Source: Nocardiopsis sp. N85 (lineage in GTDB: Bacteria; Actinomycetota; Actinomycetes; Streptosporangiales; Streptosporangiaceae). From it: DNA of 57,148 nucleotides. The position numbers and the translations under genes were made by a program. Numbering within the stretch: position 1 is the stretch's first letter; the number at the start of each line of letters is the position of its first letter. Shown one piece after another: positions 1-8,377 of the stretch. Location: contig NZ_JARBUT010000031.1 in NCBI RefSeq assembly GCF_028882275.1, positions 1 to 57,148 on the forward strand, written 5' to 3'. The notes below the pieces were generated by a model, which was not told where the DNA came from, did not search any database, and was given only the letters and a program-made list of their open reading frames with translations.

Positions 1-474
1 AAGTGCTCACCTGCCGGCGGCTACGGCACCAAGTCTCACCGACCTGGCAAGTCCCATTAGGCGACCACCGTTCCCTGTTCCCCCTGCTCGGCAGCGGGCT
101 CGGCAGCGCACTCGCCACCGATGCCCTCCGCCACAGCCTCTCCGGGCGGCCGGGAGGCCGAACGGCAGCCACACCCCGCGCGTGTACCGCACCGAGGAGG
201 GCCTTGCCTGCCCCGCCTGCGCGGCCATCGCTTGGAGTTCGCCCGCGAGCACGCGCAGGCCGCACGGATCCAGGCCCGCCACCGCCACCCGGTGTTCTGG
301 GCCGTCACCCCCACCGGCATGGTCCCCCACCGGCATGGTCGATGCCCCCGACGTCGACGCCCTCCTTCTGGTGCTGTGGCCGCGCACCGACCCGCCCGCC
401 CCCGCCCACGGGCTCAGAACCCGGGCGGTGCCCGCGTCCACCCGCCCGCCGGGAACGGGAACACGGCCGCTCGG
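1..474. other. left-edge stretch without a confident gene
   Basis: Several overlapping open frames run through these 474 bases on both strands, which is usual at this GC content. None shows a recognisable domain or a good ribosome binding site. On the plus strand, a patch around 230-330 reads as plausible protein (FAREHAQAARIQARHRHPVF) and another around 60-150 reads as plausible protein in a different frame, so a frameshifted gene remnant is possible. I cannot name it. Confidence 0.3.
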
Positions 475-3129
475 CTACCCCGCCGACAGGGCGGCGAGCA
501 GCGTGCGCGTGGTCTCGGACGGGCGCACGGCCACGCGCACCCAGGCGGCGTCCAGACCGGGGAAGGTGTCGGCCCGGCGTACGGCGATGCCCCGTTCCCG
601 CAGCCGCGCGTGGACTCCCTGGCCCGCCTTCACCAGGACGAACGGGGCCCGGGAGGGCACGAACCCGATCCCCGCTCCACGCAGCCCGGCCTCCAGCTCG
701 ATGCGCCGGTCGTCGAGTTCCTTCGCGCGGCGCTCCGCTTCCGCGACCGCTTCGTCGCTCATGCAGGCGACGGTGGCGGCGATCGCGGGCGCGGACACCG
801 ACCAGGGCGTCTGCACCCGGGCCAGCTCGCGAACCGCCGCCGGGTCACCGACGAGGTATCCGGCCCGGATGCCGGGGATCGACCAGTGCTTGGTGAGACT
901 GCGCAGGACCACCACACCCGGGAGCCCCTCCCCCGCCAGTGACCCGGGTTCGCCGGGAACGGCGTCCATGAACGCCTCGTCGACGACGAGGAGGCGGCCG
1001 GGGCGGCGGAGGGCGCGCAGCGTCTCGGCGGGGTGCAGGACCCCGGTGGGGTTGGTGGGGTTGCCGACCATCACCAGGTCCGCGTCCTCGGGAACGGCGG
1101 TGGGGTCGAAGACGAAGCCGTCGCCCTCCTCGCAGAGCACGGTGGTGACGGTGCGCCCGGCCTGTTCCAGGGCGGCGTGCGGCTCGGTGAACTGGGGGTG
1201 CACGACCACCGGTCGGCGCCACGGCCGCAGCCGCGCGATGAGGGTGAACGCCTCCGCGGCCCCGGCGGTGGGCAGGACCCCGGCGGGGTCGCGTCCGTGG
1301 CGGCGGGCGATGGCGGCGCGCGCGGGGGCCGGGTCGGGGTAGGCGGCGGCGTCGTCCAGGCTCGCGCGCAGGGCGCGGTCGAGCCAGTCGGGGCGCGGGC
1401 CCGCGTACACGTTGACCGCCAGGTCGAGCAGCCCGGGGCCGGTCTCGGCGTCGCCGTGGTGGCGCAGCGGGTCCACCGGTGACGTGTCGGGGATGTCCGT
1501 CGCGGCGGGCCCGGACACGGGGCCCGGCGCGCCGTGGGCGTCCCCGGAAGGCGGTTCCGGGGCCGTTGCCGCCCTCGCCCGCCGCTCCCCGATCGGACCG
1601 GAGAGAGCGGACCTCGGGTCGGGGAGGGGCGAGGGCGCGCCGTCCGATGCCGGTGGCGTCCGTGGGAGAACGGACCCGCCGCCCGTGTGCGGCGCCCCCT
1701 CCCGGGCGGGCCGGTCGGCCGCGAGGGCGCCGGAACCGGACACGGCGTCGGCGAAGCGGGCGGCGAGCCGGGGGTGCCCGGCCCAATGGACGTGGAGGTA
1801 GGACGCGTGCAGGGTCGGCGAGGCGAACCCCTCCCCGGCTCCCTCGATCTCCCACGCCGGCCCGTCCGCACCGGTCTCCGGGGTGATCCGGGTGCGGTGG
1901 AACTCGTGCCCGGTCACCCCCTCCCCCGCCCGGGTCAGCAGCGTGTCCCGGGGCGAGACCGCCTCGGGGTAGCGCAGGGTGAGGCGCTCCGTCATCCGGG
2001 CGCGCGCCGGGACGGCACCGGCCATGGACCGACCGTCGAGCGACTCCGCGAGGTAGAGCAGACCCGCGCACTCGGCGACGGTCGGCACCCCGTCCCGTAC
2101 CGCGTCGCGCAGGTCGGCCAGCAGGCCCCGGTTCGCGGCGAGTTCGCCCGCGTACACCTCCGGGAAGCCTCCGCCCAGGTAGACGCCCCGGGTCCCGGCG
2201 GGCAACCCGGCGTCACCGAGCGGATCGAAGCCGACGACCTCGCAGCCGGCGGCGGTGAGCAACTCCTCGGTCTCGGTGTAGCGGAAGGTGAAGGCACGGC
2301 CTCCGGCCACGGCGACCACCGGGCGCGGGCCCGCGCCCGGTGCCGCCACCTCCTCGGCCGGGTGCCAGGGGCGGGCGTCCAGGGCGGGCGCGGAGCGGGC
2401 CACCTCCAGCAGGGCGTCCAGGTCGACATGGTTCGCGACGTGCTCACCGAGGCGTTCGACCACCCGCGCCGAGTCCTCCCGCTCCGACGCCGGGACGAGC
2501 CCGAGGTGGCGGGACGGGCTGGCGATCCGCTCGTCGCGGGGGACCACACCGAGGACGGGCGGAGCGACCGAGCGGGTGATCTCGGCGACGTTGCGCGCCG
2601 AACCGGCCTTGTTCAGGATCACGCCGACGACCTCGATCGACGGGTCGTAGTCGGCCATGCCCGCCACCAGGGCGCCCACGGACCGGGACATGCGGGACAC
2701 GTCCACGACCAGGACCACCGGTGTCCGGGTCAGAGCCGCGACGTGCGCCGACGACGCGAACCCGCCGGTGCCGATCCGCCCGTCGTGCAGGCCCATGACC
2801 CCTTCGACGACGGCGAGGCCGGCGCCCCGGGCCCCGTGCAGGAGCAGCGGCGCCACCCGCTCCTCACCGACCAGGTGGGGGTCGAGGTTGCGTCCGGGGC
2901 GACCGGTGGCCAGGGCGTGGTAGCCCGGGTCGATGTAGTCCGGGCCGACCTTGTGGCCGCTCACCACGTGTCCGGCGTCACGGAGGGCGGCCATCAGCCC
3001 GGTCGCGACCGTGGTCTTGCCCTGCCCGGTCATGGGGGCGGCGACCATCAGTCGTGGCAGGGACGTCGGCCGTACCGGGGGTGCCGGCCGGGACGTCCCC
3101 GTCGGCTCGGAAGCCGCCGGGGTCCTCAC
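475..3129 (-). CDS. cobB: fused cobyrinate a,c-diamide synthase / CobC-like PLP aminotransferase-decarboxylase
   Basis: This 884-residue protein carries two cobalamin enzymes in one frame. Residues 25-465 are CobB (CbiA-like): P-loop APMTGQGKTT near 31-40, then a class I glutaminase domain with nucleophile Cys354 in AECAGLLYL and His near 446-448 (YLHVHW). It amidates the a and c carboxylates of cobyrinate using ATP and glutamine. Residues 466-550 are a Pro/Ala/Gly-rich linker. Residues 555-884 are a fold-type I PLP enzyme of the HisC/CobD kind (Rv2231c CobC family) with GNPTNPTG near 689 and the Schiff-base Lys747 in SLTKHWSIPG; a role in the aminopropanol phosphate arm is inferred. I chose the GTG at 3129 because it overlaps the cobO stop as GTGA. 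It is the last gene of the riboswitch-led operon. The two enzymes are usually separate, so the fusion is notable. Confidence 0.9.
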   Translation of the reverse strand: MRTPAASEPTGTSRPAPPVRPTSLPRLMVAAPMTGQGKTTVATGLMAALRDAGHVVSGHKVGPDYIDPGYHALATGRPGRNLDPHLVGEERVAPLLLHGARGAGLAVVEGVMGLHDGRIGTGGFASSAHVAALTRTPVVLVVDVSRMSRSVGALVAGMADYDPSIEVVGVILNKAGSARNVAEITRSVAPPVLGVVPRDERIASPSRHLGLVPASEREDSARVVERLGEHVANHVDLDALLEVARSAPALDARPWHPAEEVAAPGAGPRPVVAVAGGRAFTFRYTETEELLTAAGCEVVGFDPLGDAGLPAGTRGVYLGGGFPEVYAGELAANRGLLADLRDAVRDGVPTVAECAGLLYLAESLDGRSMAGAVPARARMTERLTLRYPEAVSPRDTLLTRAGEGVTGHEFHRTRITPETGADGPAWEIEGAGEGFASPTLHASYLHVHWAGHPRLAARFADAVSGSGALAADRPAREGAPHTGGGSVLPRTPPASDGAPSPLPDPRSALSGPIGERRARAATAPEPPSGDAHGAPGPVSGPAATDIPDTSPVDPLRHHGDAETGPGLLDLAVNVYAGPRPDWLDRALRASLDDAAAYPDPAPARAAIARRHGRDPAGVLPTAGAAEAFTLIARLRPWRRPVVVHPQFTEPHAALEQAGRTVTTVLCEEGDGFVFDPTAVPEDADLVMVGNPTNPTGVLHPAETLRALRRPGRLLVVDEAFMDAVPGEPGSLAGEGLPGVVVLRSLTKHWSIPGIRAGYLVGDPAAVRELARVQTPWSVSAPAIAATVACMSDEAVAEAERRAKELDDRRIELEAGLRGAGIGFVPSRAPFVLVKAGQGVHARLRERGIAVRRADTFPGLDAAWVRVAVRPSETTRTLLAALSAG

Positions 3130-3740
3130 CACTCGATCCCCCGCTGGCCCTTGCGGCCCACGTCCATCGGGTGCTTGACCTTGGTCATCTCGGTGACCAG
3201 GTCCGCCACCTCCAGGAGTTCGGGGGCGGCGCGGCGGCCGGTGATCACCACGTGCTGGCGGCCCGGCCGGTCCCGCAGGGCGGCCACGACGTCCTCGACG
3301 TCGACCCAGCCCCAGTGGATCGGATAGGTGAACTCGTCGAGGATGAGCAGGTCGTGCCGTTCGTCGGCGAGCCTGCGCTTGATCTCCTCCCAGCCCTCGG
3401 CCGCGTCCGCGGCGTGGTCCTCCGTGCTGCCCTGGCGGCGGCTCCAGGACCAGCCCGAGCCCATCTTGTGCCATTCCACCGGGCCGCCCTCACCGGTCTC
3501 CTCGTGGAGCCGGCCCAGGCGTTCGAGCACGGTCTGCTCGCCGATGCGCCACTTCGCCGACTTCACGAACTGGAACACCCCGATCCGCCAGCCCTGGTTC
3601 CAGCCGCGCAGCGCGAGCCCGAACGCGGCGGTCGACTTGCCCTTGCCGTCACCGGTGTGGACGGCGAGCACGGGTCGGTTGCGGCGCTGGCGCGTGGTGA
3701 GCCCGTCGTCGGGGACGACGAGCGGCTTGCCCTGGGGCAT
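3126..3740 (-). CDS. cobO: cob(I)yrinic acid a,c-diamide adenosyltransferase
   Basis: This is a 204-residue CobO/BtuR-type ATP:corrinoid adenosyltransferase, the normal length for the family. It transfers the 5'-deoxyadenosyl group from ATP to the reduced cobalt of the corrinoid in the cytoplasm. The P-loop GDGKGKST lies near residues 30-37, and the family segments FVKSAKWRIGE, DLLILDEFTYP and VITGRRAAPELLEVADLVTEM are all visible. The ATG shares its A with the stop of the upstream chelatase gene (TGATG), and its own stop overlaps the cobB start, so the three genes are translationally coupled. Confidence 0.95.
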   Translation of the reverse strand: MPQGKPLVVPDDGLTTRQRRNRPVLAVHTGDGKGKSTAAFGLALRGWNQGWRIGVFQFVKSAKWRIGEQTVLERLGRLHEETGEGGPVEWHKMGSGWSWSRRQGSTEDHAADAAEGWEEIKRRLADERHDLLILDEFTYPIHWGWVDVEDVVAALRDRPGRQHVVITGRRAAPELLEVADLVTEMTKVKHPMDVGRKGQRGIEW

Positions 3741-5830
3741 CAGGCGGCCCTCTCTCTCACGGCGTCGCCCAGCGCGTCGGCGCTGACCTCGGACACGGGG
3801 ATGTGGTCGGCTCCCAGCCGCAGGGCGAGATCGGCGGCCAGTCCCAGCCGCAGCGGACCGGACTCACCGTCCACGACGACGGTGGCCACACCCAGTCCGG
3901 CGACGTGGTCGGCGGCCTCCAGTGAGCGGCCGACGGAACCCCGGCCGCCGGTGGCCCGGCCGTCGGTCACCAGAACGAGCAGCGGACGCTGTCTCGGATC
4001 GCGCAAGCGTTCGCGCCGCAGGACCCGGGCGGCCTCCAGCAGGCCCTCGGCGAGCGGGGTCCGCCCTCCGGCGGGCAGTGCGTCCAGGCGGGCGGCGGCG
4101 GTGTCGACCGAACGGGTCGGCGGCAGCACCAGTTCGGCCCTCGTTCCCCGGAAGGTCACGAGGCCTACCTTGTCGCGGCGCCGGTAGGCGTCCAGGAGCA
4201 GGGACAGGATGGCGGTCTTGACCTCGCCCATGCGCTTGCGCGCCGCCATGGAGCCGGACGCGTCGACGCAGAACAGCACCAGGTTGCTCTCCTGGCCCTC
4301 GCGCACCGCGACGCGCAGGTCGCGGGGCAGCAGGCCGACCCGACCGCCGCCGTGGGGGCGGGAGGCCGCCGCCTTGACGGTCTCCCCCAGGTGGAGCGAG
4401 CCTCCCGAGCCTCGACCGGGCGGCTCGGCGCCGATCCTGCGGCCCCGGGTGCCGATGGCGCGGCTGCGTCGGCCGTCGGCGCCGGCCCCGGTGCCCCGCA
4501 CGGTGAACGCCCGGGGGCGATAGGGGGTGCTCGCCCGGACCGTGGTGCCCGTCGTGGGCCGTGGCTCCGTGCCGTCGGCCTCCGTTTCCCGGGACTCCTC
4601 CGGCTCCTGGGACGCTTCCGGTTCCCGGGAGTCCTCCGGCCCCCGGGGCGGTGCGGGGGACGCGTCCGGTTCGCCGTGACCGGTGTCCGGGGCCTGGGAG
4701 GGGCCCTCTTCCGAACCGTCGGTGTCGGCGGCGCCGTCCTCACCGGGGGCGGGGTCGTCGGAGCCGCCCGGCGGTTCGGGGTCGTCCGGCGGCGGCTCCT
4801 CGTCTCCCAGGACGCGGTCGAGAAGCTCCTCGTCGATGCCCGGCGCGTCGAAGGGTTTGCGGCGGCGCCGGTGCGGCAGCGCCAGCAGGGCCGCGCGGCG
4901 GATGTCGGCCCTGGTGACCGAGGTCCGACCCTCCCAGGCGGCGTGCGCGAGGGCCGTGCGCGCGGTCACGATGTCGGCGCGCAGGCCGTCGACCTCGAAC
5001 GCCGCGCACACCTGGGCGATCTTCAGCAGGGCGGCGTGGGACAGTCGGACGTGCCGGACGGTGTCCCGGGCCGCCGCGATGCGCTCGGCGAGGGCCTTCT
5101 CGGCCTGACCGTAGCGCTGCGTGAAGGCCACGGCGTCGGAGTCGTAGGCCATGCGCCTGCGGACCACCTCGACGCGGGCGGCGGGGTCGGAGGGCGCGGA
5201 GACCTCGACGGTGAGCCCGAACCGGTCCAGGAGTTGCGGACGCAGCTCACCCTCCTCGGGGTTCATCGTGCCGATGAGCAGGAACCGCGCGGCGTGCTCC
5301 ACGGAGAACCCGTCGCGTTCCACGGTCACCCGGCCGGTCGCGGCGGCGTCGAGGAGGAGGTCGACCAGGTGGTCGTGGAGCAGGTTGACCTCGTCCACGT
5401 AGAGGAGACCGCGGTGGCTCCGCGCCAGCAGGCCGGGTTCGTAGGCGACCTGGCCGTGCGTGAGCGCCTGCTCCAGGTGCAGGGAGCCCAGGACGCGGTC
5501 CTCGGTGGCGCCCACGGGAAGTTCGACCAGGCGTACCGGGCGGCTCTCCACGGCCGTGTCGGAGGGGAAGGGGCCGTCCGGCGACTCCTGTGCGGGGTCG
5601 GCCGGGTCAACGGAGAAGCGGTCGCCCCGATGGACCTCGACGGGCGGCAGGAGGGAGGCCAGGGCCCGCACCGCGGTGGACTTGGCGGTGCCCTTCTCCC
5701 CCCGTACCAGGACGCCGCCGATCTCCGGGGAGACACTGGCCAGGACCAGGGCGAGCCCGAGGTCGTCCAGCGGCTCGGTGTCGCAGCCGACGATCGCGGA
5801 GAAGGGGTAATGCGATGGCCGCAATGGCAT
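3740..5830 (-). CDS. ChlD/ChlI-like putative cobaltochelatase subunit
   Basis: This 696-residue AAA+ / von Willebrand A protein resembles magnesium chelatase subunits. Actinobacteria use such proteins, in cobalamin clusters, as the motor part of cobalt insertion together with CobN. Walker A is RGEKGTAKST (about residues 43-52) and Walker B LLYVDEVNLLHDH follows near 140. A long acidic, Pro/Gly-rich linker spans roughly 345-440. The C-terminal VWA domain carries the metal-binding motif DASGS in LVLFCVDASGSMAARKRM. The start ATG at 5830 has GGGAG about 9 nt upstream and lies about 40 nt after a cobalamin riboswitch. CobN is not in this window. The cobalt role comes from context; magnesium chelation is unlikely because no chlorophyll genes are seen. 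Confidence 0.88.
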   Translation of the reverse strand: MPLRPSHYPFSAIVGCDTEPLDDLGLALVLASVSPEIGGVLVRGEKGTAKSTAVRALASLLPPVEVHRGDRFSVDPADPAQESPDGPFPSDTAVESRPVRLVELPVGATEDRVLGSLHLEQALTHGQVAYEPGLLARSHRGLLYVDEVNLLHDHLVDLLLDAAATGRVTVERDGFSVEHAARFLLIGTMNPEEGELRPQLLDRFGLTVEVSAPSDPAARVEVVRRRMAYDSDAVAFTQRYGQAEKALAERIAAARDTVRHVRLSHAALLKIAQVCAAFEVDGLRADIVTARTALAHAAWEGRTSVTRADIRRAALLALPHRRRRKPFDAPGIDEELLDRVLGDEEPPPDDPEPPGGSDDPAPGEDGAADTDGSEEGPSQAPDTGHGEPDASPAPPRGPEDSREPEASQEPEESRETEADGTEPRPTTGTTVRASTPYRPRAFTVRGTGAGADGRRSRAIGTRGRRIGAEPPGRGSGGSLHLGETVKAAASRPHGGGRVGLLPRDLRVAVREGQESNLVLFCVDASGSMAARKRMGEVKTAILSLLLDAYRRRDKVGLVTFRGTRAELVLPPTRSVDTAAARLDALPAGGRTPLAEGLLEAARVLRRERLRDPRQRPLLVLVTDGRATGGRGSVGRSLEAADHVAGLGVATVVVDGESGPLRLGLAADLALRLGADHIPVSEVSADALGDAVRERAA

Positions 5831-5871
5831 GTGAGGCTCCCGCTCGTTTCGCCATGGGTCTGACGGGTGCG

Positions 5872-6022
5872 GGGCCGGTCTTCGGACTTGCCGGGTCCTC
5901 CTGTACGGAGGCTCGGTTCACCGCAGCGGGCCTGCGCCGGAATCTCACCGGCTTCCCAGATTCTCCCCGGCCGCCCTTCCCACCGTTTCCGATGGTGGGG
6001 AGGCCGGAGCACCTCGCACCAG
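5872..6022 (-). ncRNA. cobalamin riboswitch A (leader of the chelatase-cobO-cobB operon)
   Basis: Read on the minus strand this leader has the cobalamin riboswitch signature: the B12-box-like GCCGGTGAGATTCCGG near 5957-5941, a GC-rich arm with GCTGCGGTGA, and the late conserved AGTCCGAAGACCGG near 5889-5876. The aptamer ends about 40 nt before the chelatase ATG with no U-run, so control of translation initiation is more likely than termination. Adenosylcobalamin binding would shut off the operon. Confidence 0.85.
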
Positions 6023-6028
6023 GGTTCG

Positions 6029-6038
6029 ACGATAGCGT
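6029..6038. promoter_or_regulatory. overlapping divergent -10 elements between cobL and riboswitch A
   Basis: The ten bases ACGATAGCGT hold a -10-like TAGCGT on the plus strand (6033-6038), 7 nt before the cobL ATG, and a -10-like TATCGT on the minus strand (6034-6029), about 7 nt before the riboswitch. The two hexamers overlap head to head. cobL would be leaderless, which fits the lack of a Shine-Dalgarno sequence. No convincing -35 was found for either direction. Confidence 0.4.
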
Positions 6039-6045
6039 CCACCCC

Positions 6046-7278
6046 ATGAGCATCGACACCCGCCCCGTCCCCGAACCCCGCGTCACGGTCGTCGGCGTCG
6101 GCGCCGACGGCTGGCCGGGGCTCCCCGAGCGCCTGCGCCGGACGGTGCTGGACGCGGGTGTGGTGCTGGGGGGGCGCAGGCACCTGGCGATGCTGCCGGA
6201 GCGGGCGGGGCAGCGCCGCGAGGTCTGGCCCTCACCCCTGCGGGAGGGGCTGCCGCCGCTGCTCGCCTCCTGCGCCGGCGGGTCCGTGGTGGCCCTGGCC
6301 TCGGGCGATCCGCTGGTGTCCGGTGTGGCCACCACGCTCATCGACCTGCTGGGCGCGGACGCGGTGCGGGTGGAACCCGCCCTCTCCTCGGTGGCTCTGG
6401 CCCGGGCCCGGATGGGCTGGCCCGCGGAACGGTGCGCGGTGGTGACCCTCGTCGGACGCGACCCCCGCCTGCTGCTGCGGTGGCCCTCCCCCGGCCGGCG
6501 CCTGCTGGTGCTCTCCTCCGACGCGGGCACCCCCGCGCTCGCGGCCGCCCTGCTGAGCGGCGCCGGGTACGGGGGCAGCCGCATGACCGTGCTCGGGGAC
6601 CTGGGCTCGGACGCCGAGTCGCGTCTGGAGGGCACGGCCGACGGATGGTCCCGGGTGGACCCCGGGTCCGTGCCCGCGCTGCACGTGCTCGCCCTGGAGT
6701 TCGTCGGCCCGCCCGGCTACGGCCTGGCGGTCGGGCTGCCCGACGACGCGTACGAACACGACGGACAGATCACCAAGCGGGACCTGCGCGCCTCCGCGCT
6801 GGCCCGGCTGGCACCCGCCCCGGGTCTGCACCTGTGGGACGTGGGCGCCGGTGCGGGGTCGGTGGGGATCGAGTGGATGCGCGCGCACCCCACGTGCACG
6901 GCGACGGCGGTGGAGGCCGACCCCGAGCGGGCCGCGCGGATCGGACGCAACGCGGGCGGGCTCGGGGTGCCGGGGCTGCGCGTGGTCACCGGGCGCGCCC
7001 CGGAAGCGCTGTCGGCGCTGCCCGGACCCGACGCGGTGTTCGTCGGCGGCGGCGCCACGCGGCCCGGGGTGCTGGAGGCCTGTCTGGGGGCGCTGCGCCC
7101 GGGGGGCCGCCTGGTGGTGCACGGGGTGACCCTGGAGACCGAGCGGCTGTTGGCCGAGGCGCACCGGGACCACGGCGGGGAGTTGACCCGGATCTCCGTC
7201 GAGACGGCCGCTCCGATCGGCGGGTTCACCGGGTGGACGCCCGCGCGCACGGTCACCCAGTGGTCCTGGGGCCCGTGA
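6046..7278 (+). CDS. cobL: precorrin-6Y C5,15-methyltransferase (decarboxylating), CbiE-CbiT fusion
   Basis: This is a 410-residue two-domain methyltransferase of the usual CobL length. The N-terminal CbiE-like tetrapyrrole methylase domain (VTVVGVGADGWPGL, then LASGDPLVSGVATTL) methylates C5. The C-terminal CbiT-like Rossmann domain starts near residue 240 (GQITKRDLRA) and has the SAM site LWDVGAGAGSVGIEW; it methylates C15 and removes the acetate carboxyl at C12. I chose the ATG at 6046 because it follows a TANNNT -10 by 7 nt and is where homology begins. It diverges from the riboswitch A operon and converges on cobM. Confidence 0.95.
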   Translation: MSIDTRPVPEPRVTVVGVGADGWPGLPERLRRTVLDAGVVLGGRRHLAMLPERAGQRREVWPSPLREGLPPLLASCAGGSVVALASGDPLVSGVATTLIDLLGADAVRVEPALSSVALARARMGWPAERCAVVTLVGRDPRLLLRWPSPGRRLLVLSSDAGTPALAAALLSGAGYGGSRMTVLGDLGSDAESRLEGTADGWSRVDPGSVPALHVLALEFVGPPGYGLAVGLPDDAYEHDGQITKRDLRASALARLAPAPGLHLWDVGAGAGSVGIEWMRAHPTCTATAVEADPERAARIGRNAGGLGVPGLRVVTGRAPEALSALPGPDAVFVGGGATRPGVLEACLGALRPGGRLVVHGVTLETERLLAEAHRDHGGELTRISVETAAPIGGFTGWTPARTVTQWSWGP

Positions 7279-7438
7279 AGCCGTGCGGTGCCCGGACCGG
7301 GGACGCGCCACTCCCGGACGAGACCGCACCGTGCCGAGGGGCGGACCCGTGAAGCCGTGCGGTGCCCGGACCGGGGACGCGCCACTCCCGGACGAGACCG
7401 CACCGTGCCGAGGGGCGGACCCGTGAAGCCGTGCGGCC
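7275..7438. repeat. 74-bp tandem repeat starting at the cobL stop codon
   Basis: Two exact-looking 74-bp units (7275-7348 and 7349-7422) are followed by the first 14-16 bases of a third. Each unit begins GTGAAGCCGTGCGG, so the first one includes the cobL TGA. Each contains CGGTGC and GCACCG segments able to form a small hairpin. The rest of the gap to 7627 is GC-rich and holds no supported gene. The array lies between the convergent cobL and cobM and may act in termination or be replication slippage. Confidence 0.85.
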
Positions 7439-7627
7439 ACGCGGTGCCCGGCGACGGCCGGGCCGGGAACGCGCCGGCGCCCTGACGTCGACGGGCCGCA
7501 CGGAGCCCCCCGTTCGAGGCCGGTGCGCCCGGGCGGGCCTCCGAGGGGGAACGGTGGGCGGGCCCGGAACGGGCGGTCCGATCCGGGGCGACCGGCAGGA
7601 ACGCCCTCGCGGGCCGGAACCGCGAGG

Positions 7628-8377
7628 CTACCCGCCGGGCCTGGGGCGGGCCGGGTCGTAGAGGTAGGAGTCACCGCCGCCCCGCGGGTCCAGGGCCCAC
7701 CCCACCAGGATGACCGCGGCCTGCCGGAACCCGGCCTCCTCCACCCGGTCGGCGATGTCGGTCACCGTCCCGCGCAGGACCGCCTCACCCGGCTGGCTGG
7801 CCCGGTGGACCACGACCACGGGGCAGTCCCCGCCGTACTCGGGCGCGATCTCCTCCATGAGCGCCCGCACCCGGGTGATCGCCAGGTGCAGCACCAGGGT
7901 GGCCCGGGTCGCGGCGAACGCCGCCAGGGACTCGGTCGACGGCATGGCGGTCGAGCGCGCCCGGGTCCGGGTGAGCACCACCGACTGCGCCACCAGCGGC
8001 ACGGTCAGCTCCCGGCCCACCAGGGCCGAGGCCGCGGCGTAGGCCGGCACGCCGGGAGTGACGTCCCAGGGGACCCCGTGCGCGTCGAGCCTGCGGGTCT
8101 GCTCGGCGAGGGCGGAGTACAGCGACGGGTCGCCGGAGGTCAGCCGGACGACGTCGTGCCCGGCCCGGTGCGCCACGACCAGCCGGTCGGTGATGCCGTC
8201 CAGGTCCAGGCCCTGGGTGTCCACCAGGTCGGCCCCGGGCGCGCAGTGGGACAGGACGTCCGGGTCCAGGTACGTCCCGGGGTAGAGCACCACGTCGGCC
8301 GCGCCGAGCATCCGGGTGGCGCGCACGGTCAGCAGGTCCGCGGCACCGGGGCCGGCCCCCACGAAGTGGACGGTCAC
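7628..8377 (-). CDS. cobM: precorrin-4 C11-methyltransferase
   Basis: This 249-residue tetrapyrrole methylase adds the C11 methyl to precorrin-4 using SAM. The family hallmarks are VHFVGAGPGAADLLTVRA at the N-terminus, RLTSGDPSLYSALAEQ near residue 85 and TPGVPAYAAASALVGREL near 110-130. Start GTG 8377 overlaps the cobIJ stop (GTGA), which makes it the last gene of the coupled cobG-cobH-cobIJ-cobM operon. An upstream extension of the open frame lies inside cobIJ and looks non-coding. Confidence 0.95.
   Translation of the reverse strand: MTVHFVGAGPGAADLLTVRATRMLGAADVVLYPGTYLDPDVLSHCAPGADLVDTQGLDLDGITDRLVVAHRAGHDVVRLTSGDPSLYSALAEQTRRLDAHGVPWDVTPGVPAYAAASALVGRELTVPLVAQSVVLTRTRARSTAMPSTESLAAFAATRATLVLHLAITRVRALMEEIAPEYGGDCPVVVVHRASQPGEAVLRGTVTDIADRVEEAGFRQAAVILVGWALDPRGGGDSYLYDPARPRPGG

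Noticed and set aside
7..441. 144-codon minus-strand frame at the left edge
   Set aside because: Composition is Arg/Gly/Ala-rich with no domain and no ribosome binding site; competing frames on the other strand are equally good.
5590..6045. N-terminal extension of the cobL frame
   Set aside because: It would run through riboswitch A on the opposite strand, has no CobL homology, and the leaderless promoter fixes the start at 6046.
7275..7438. Tandem repeat considered as a CRISPR array
   Set aside because: Units are directly adjacent and identical with no variable spacers, and no cas genes are nearby.
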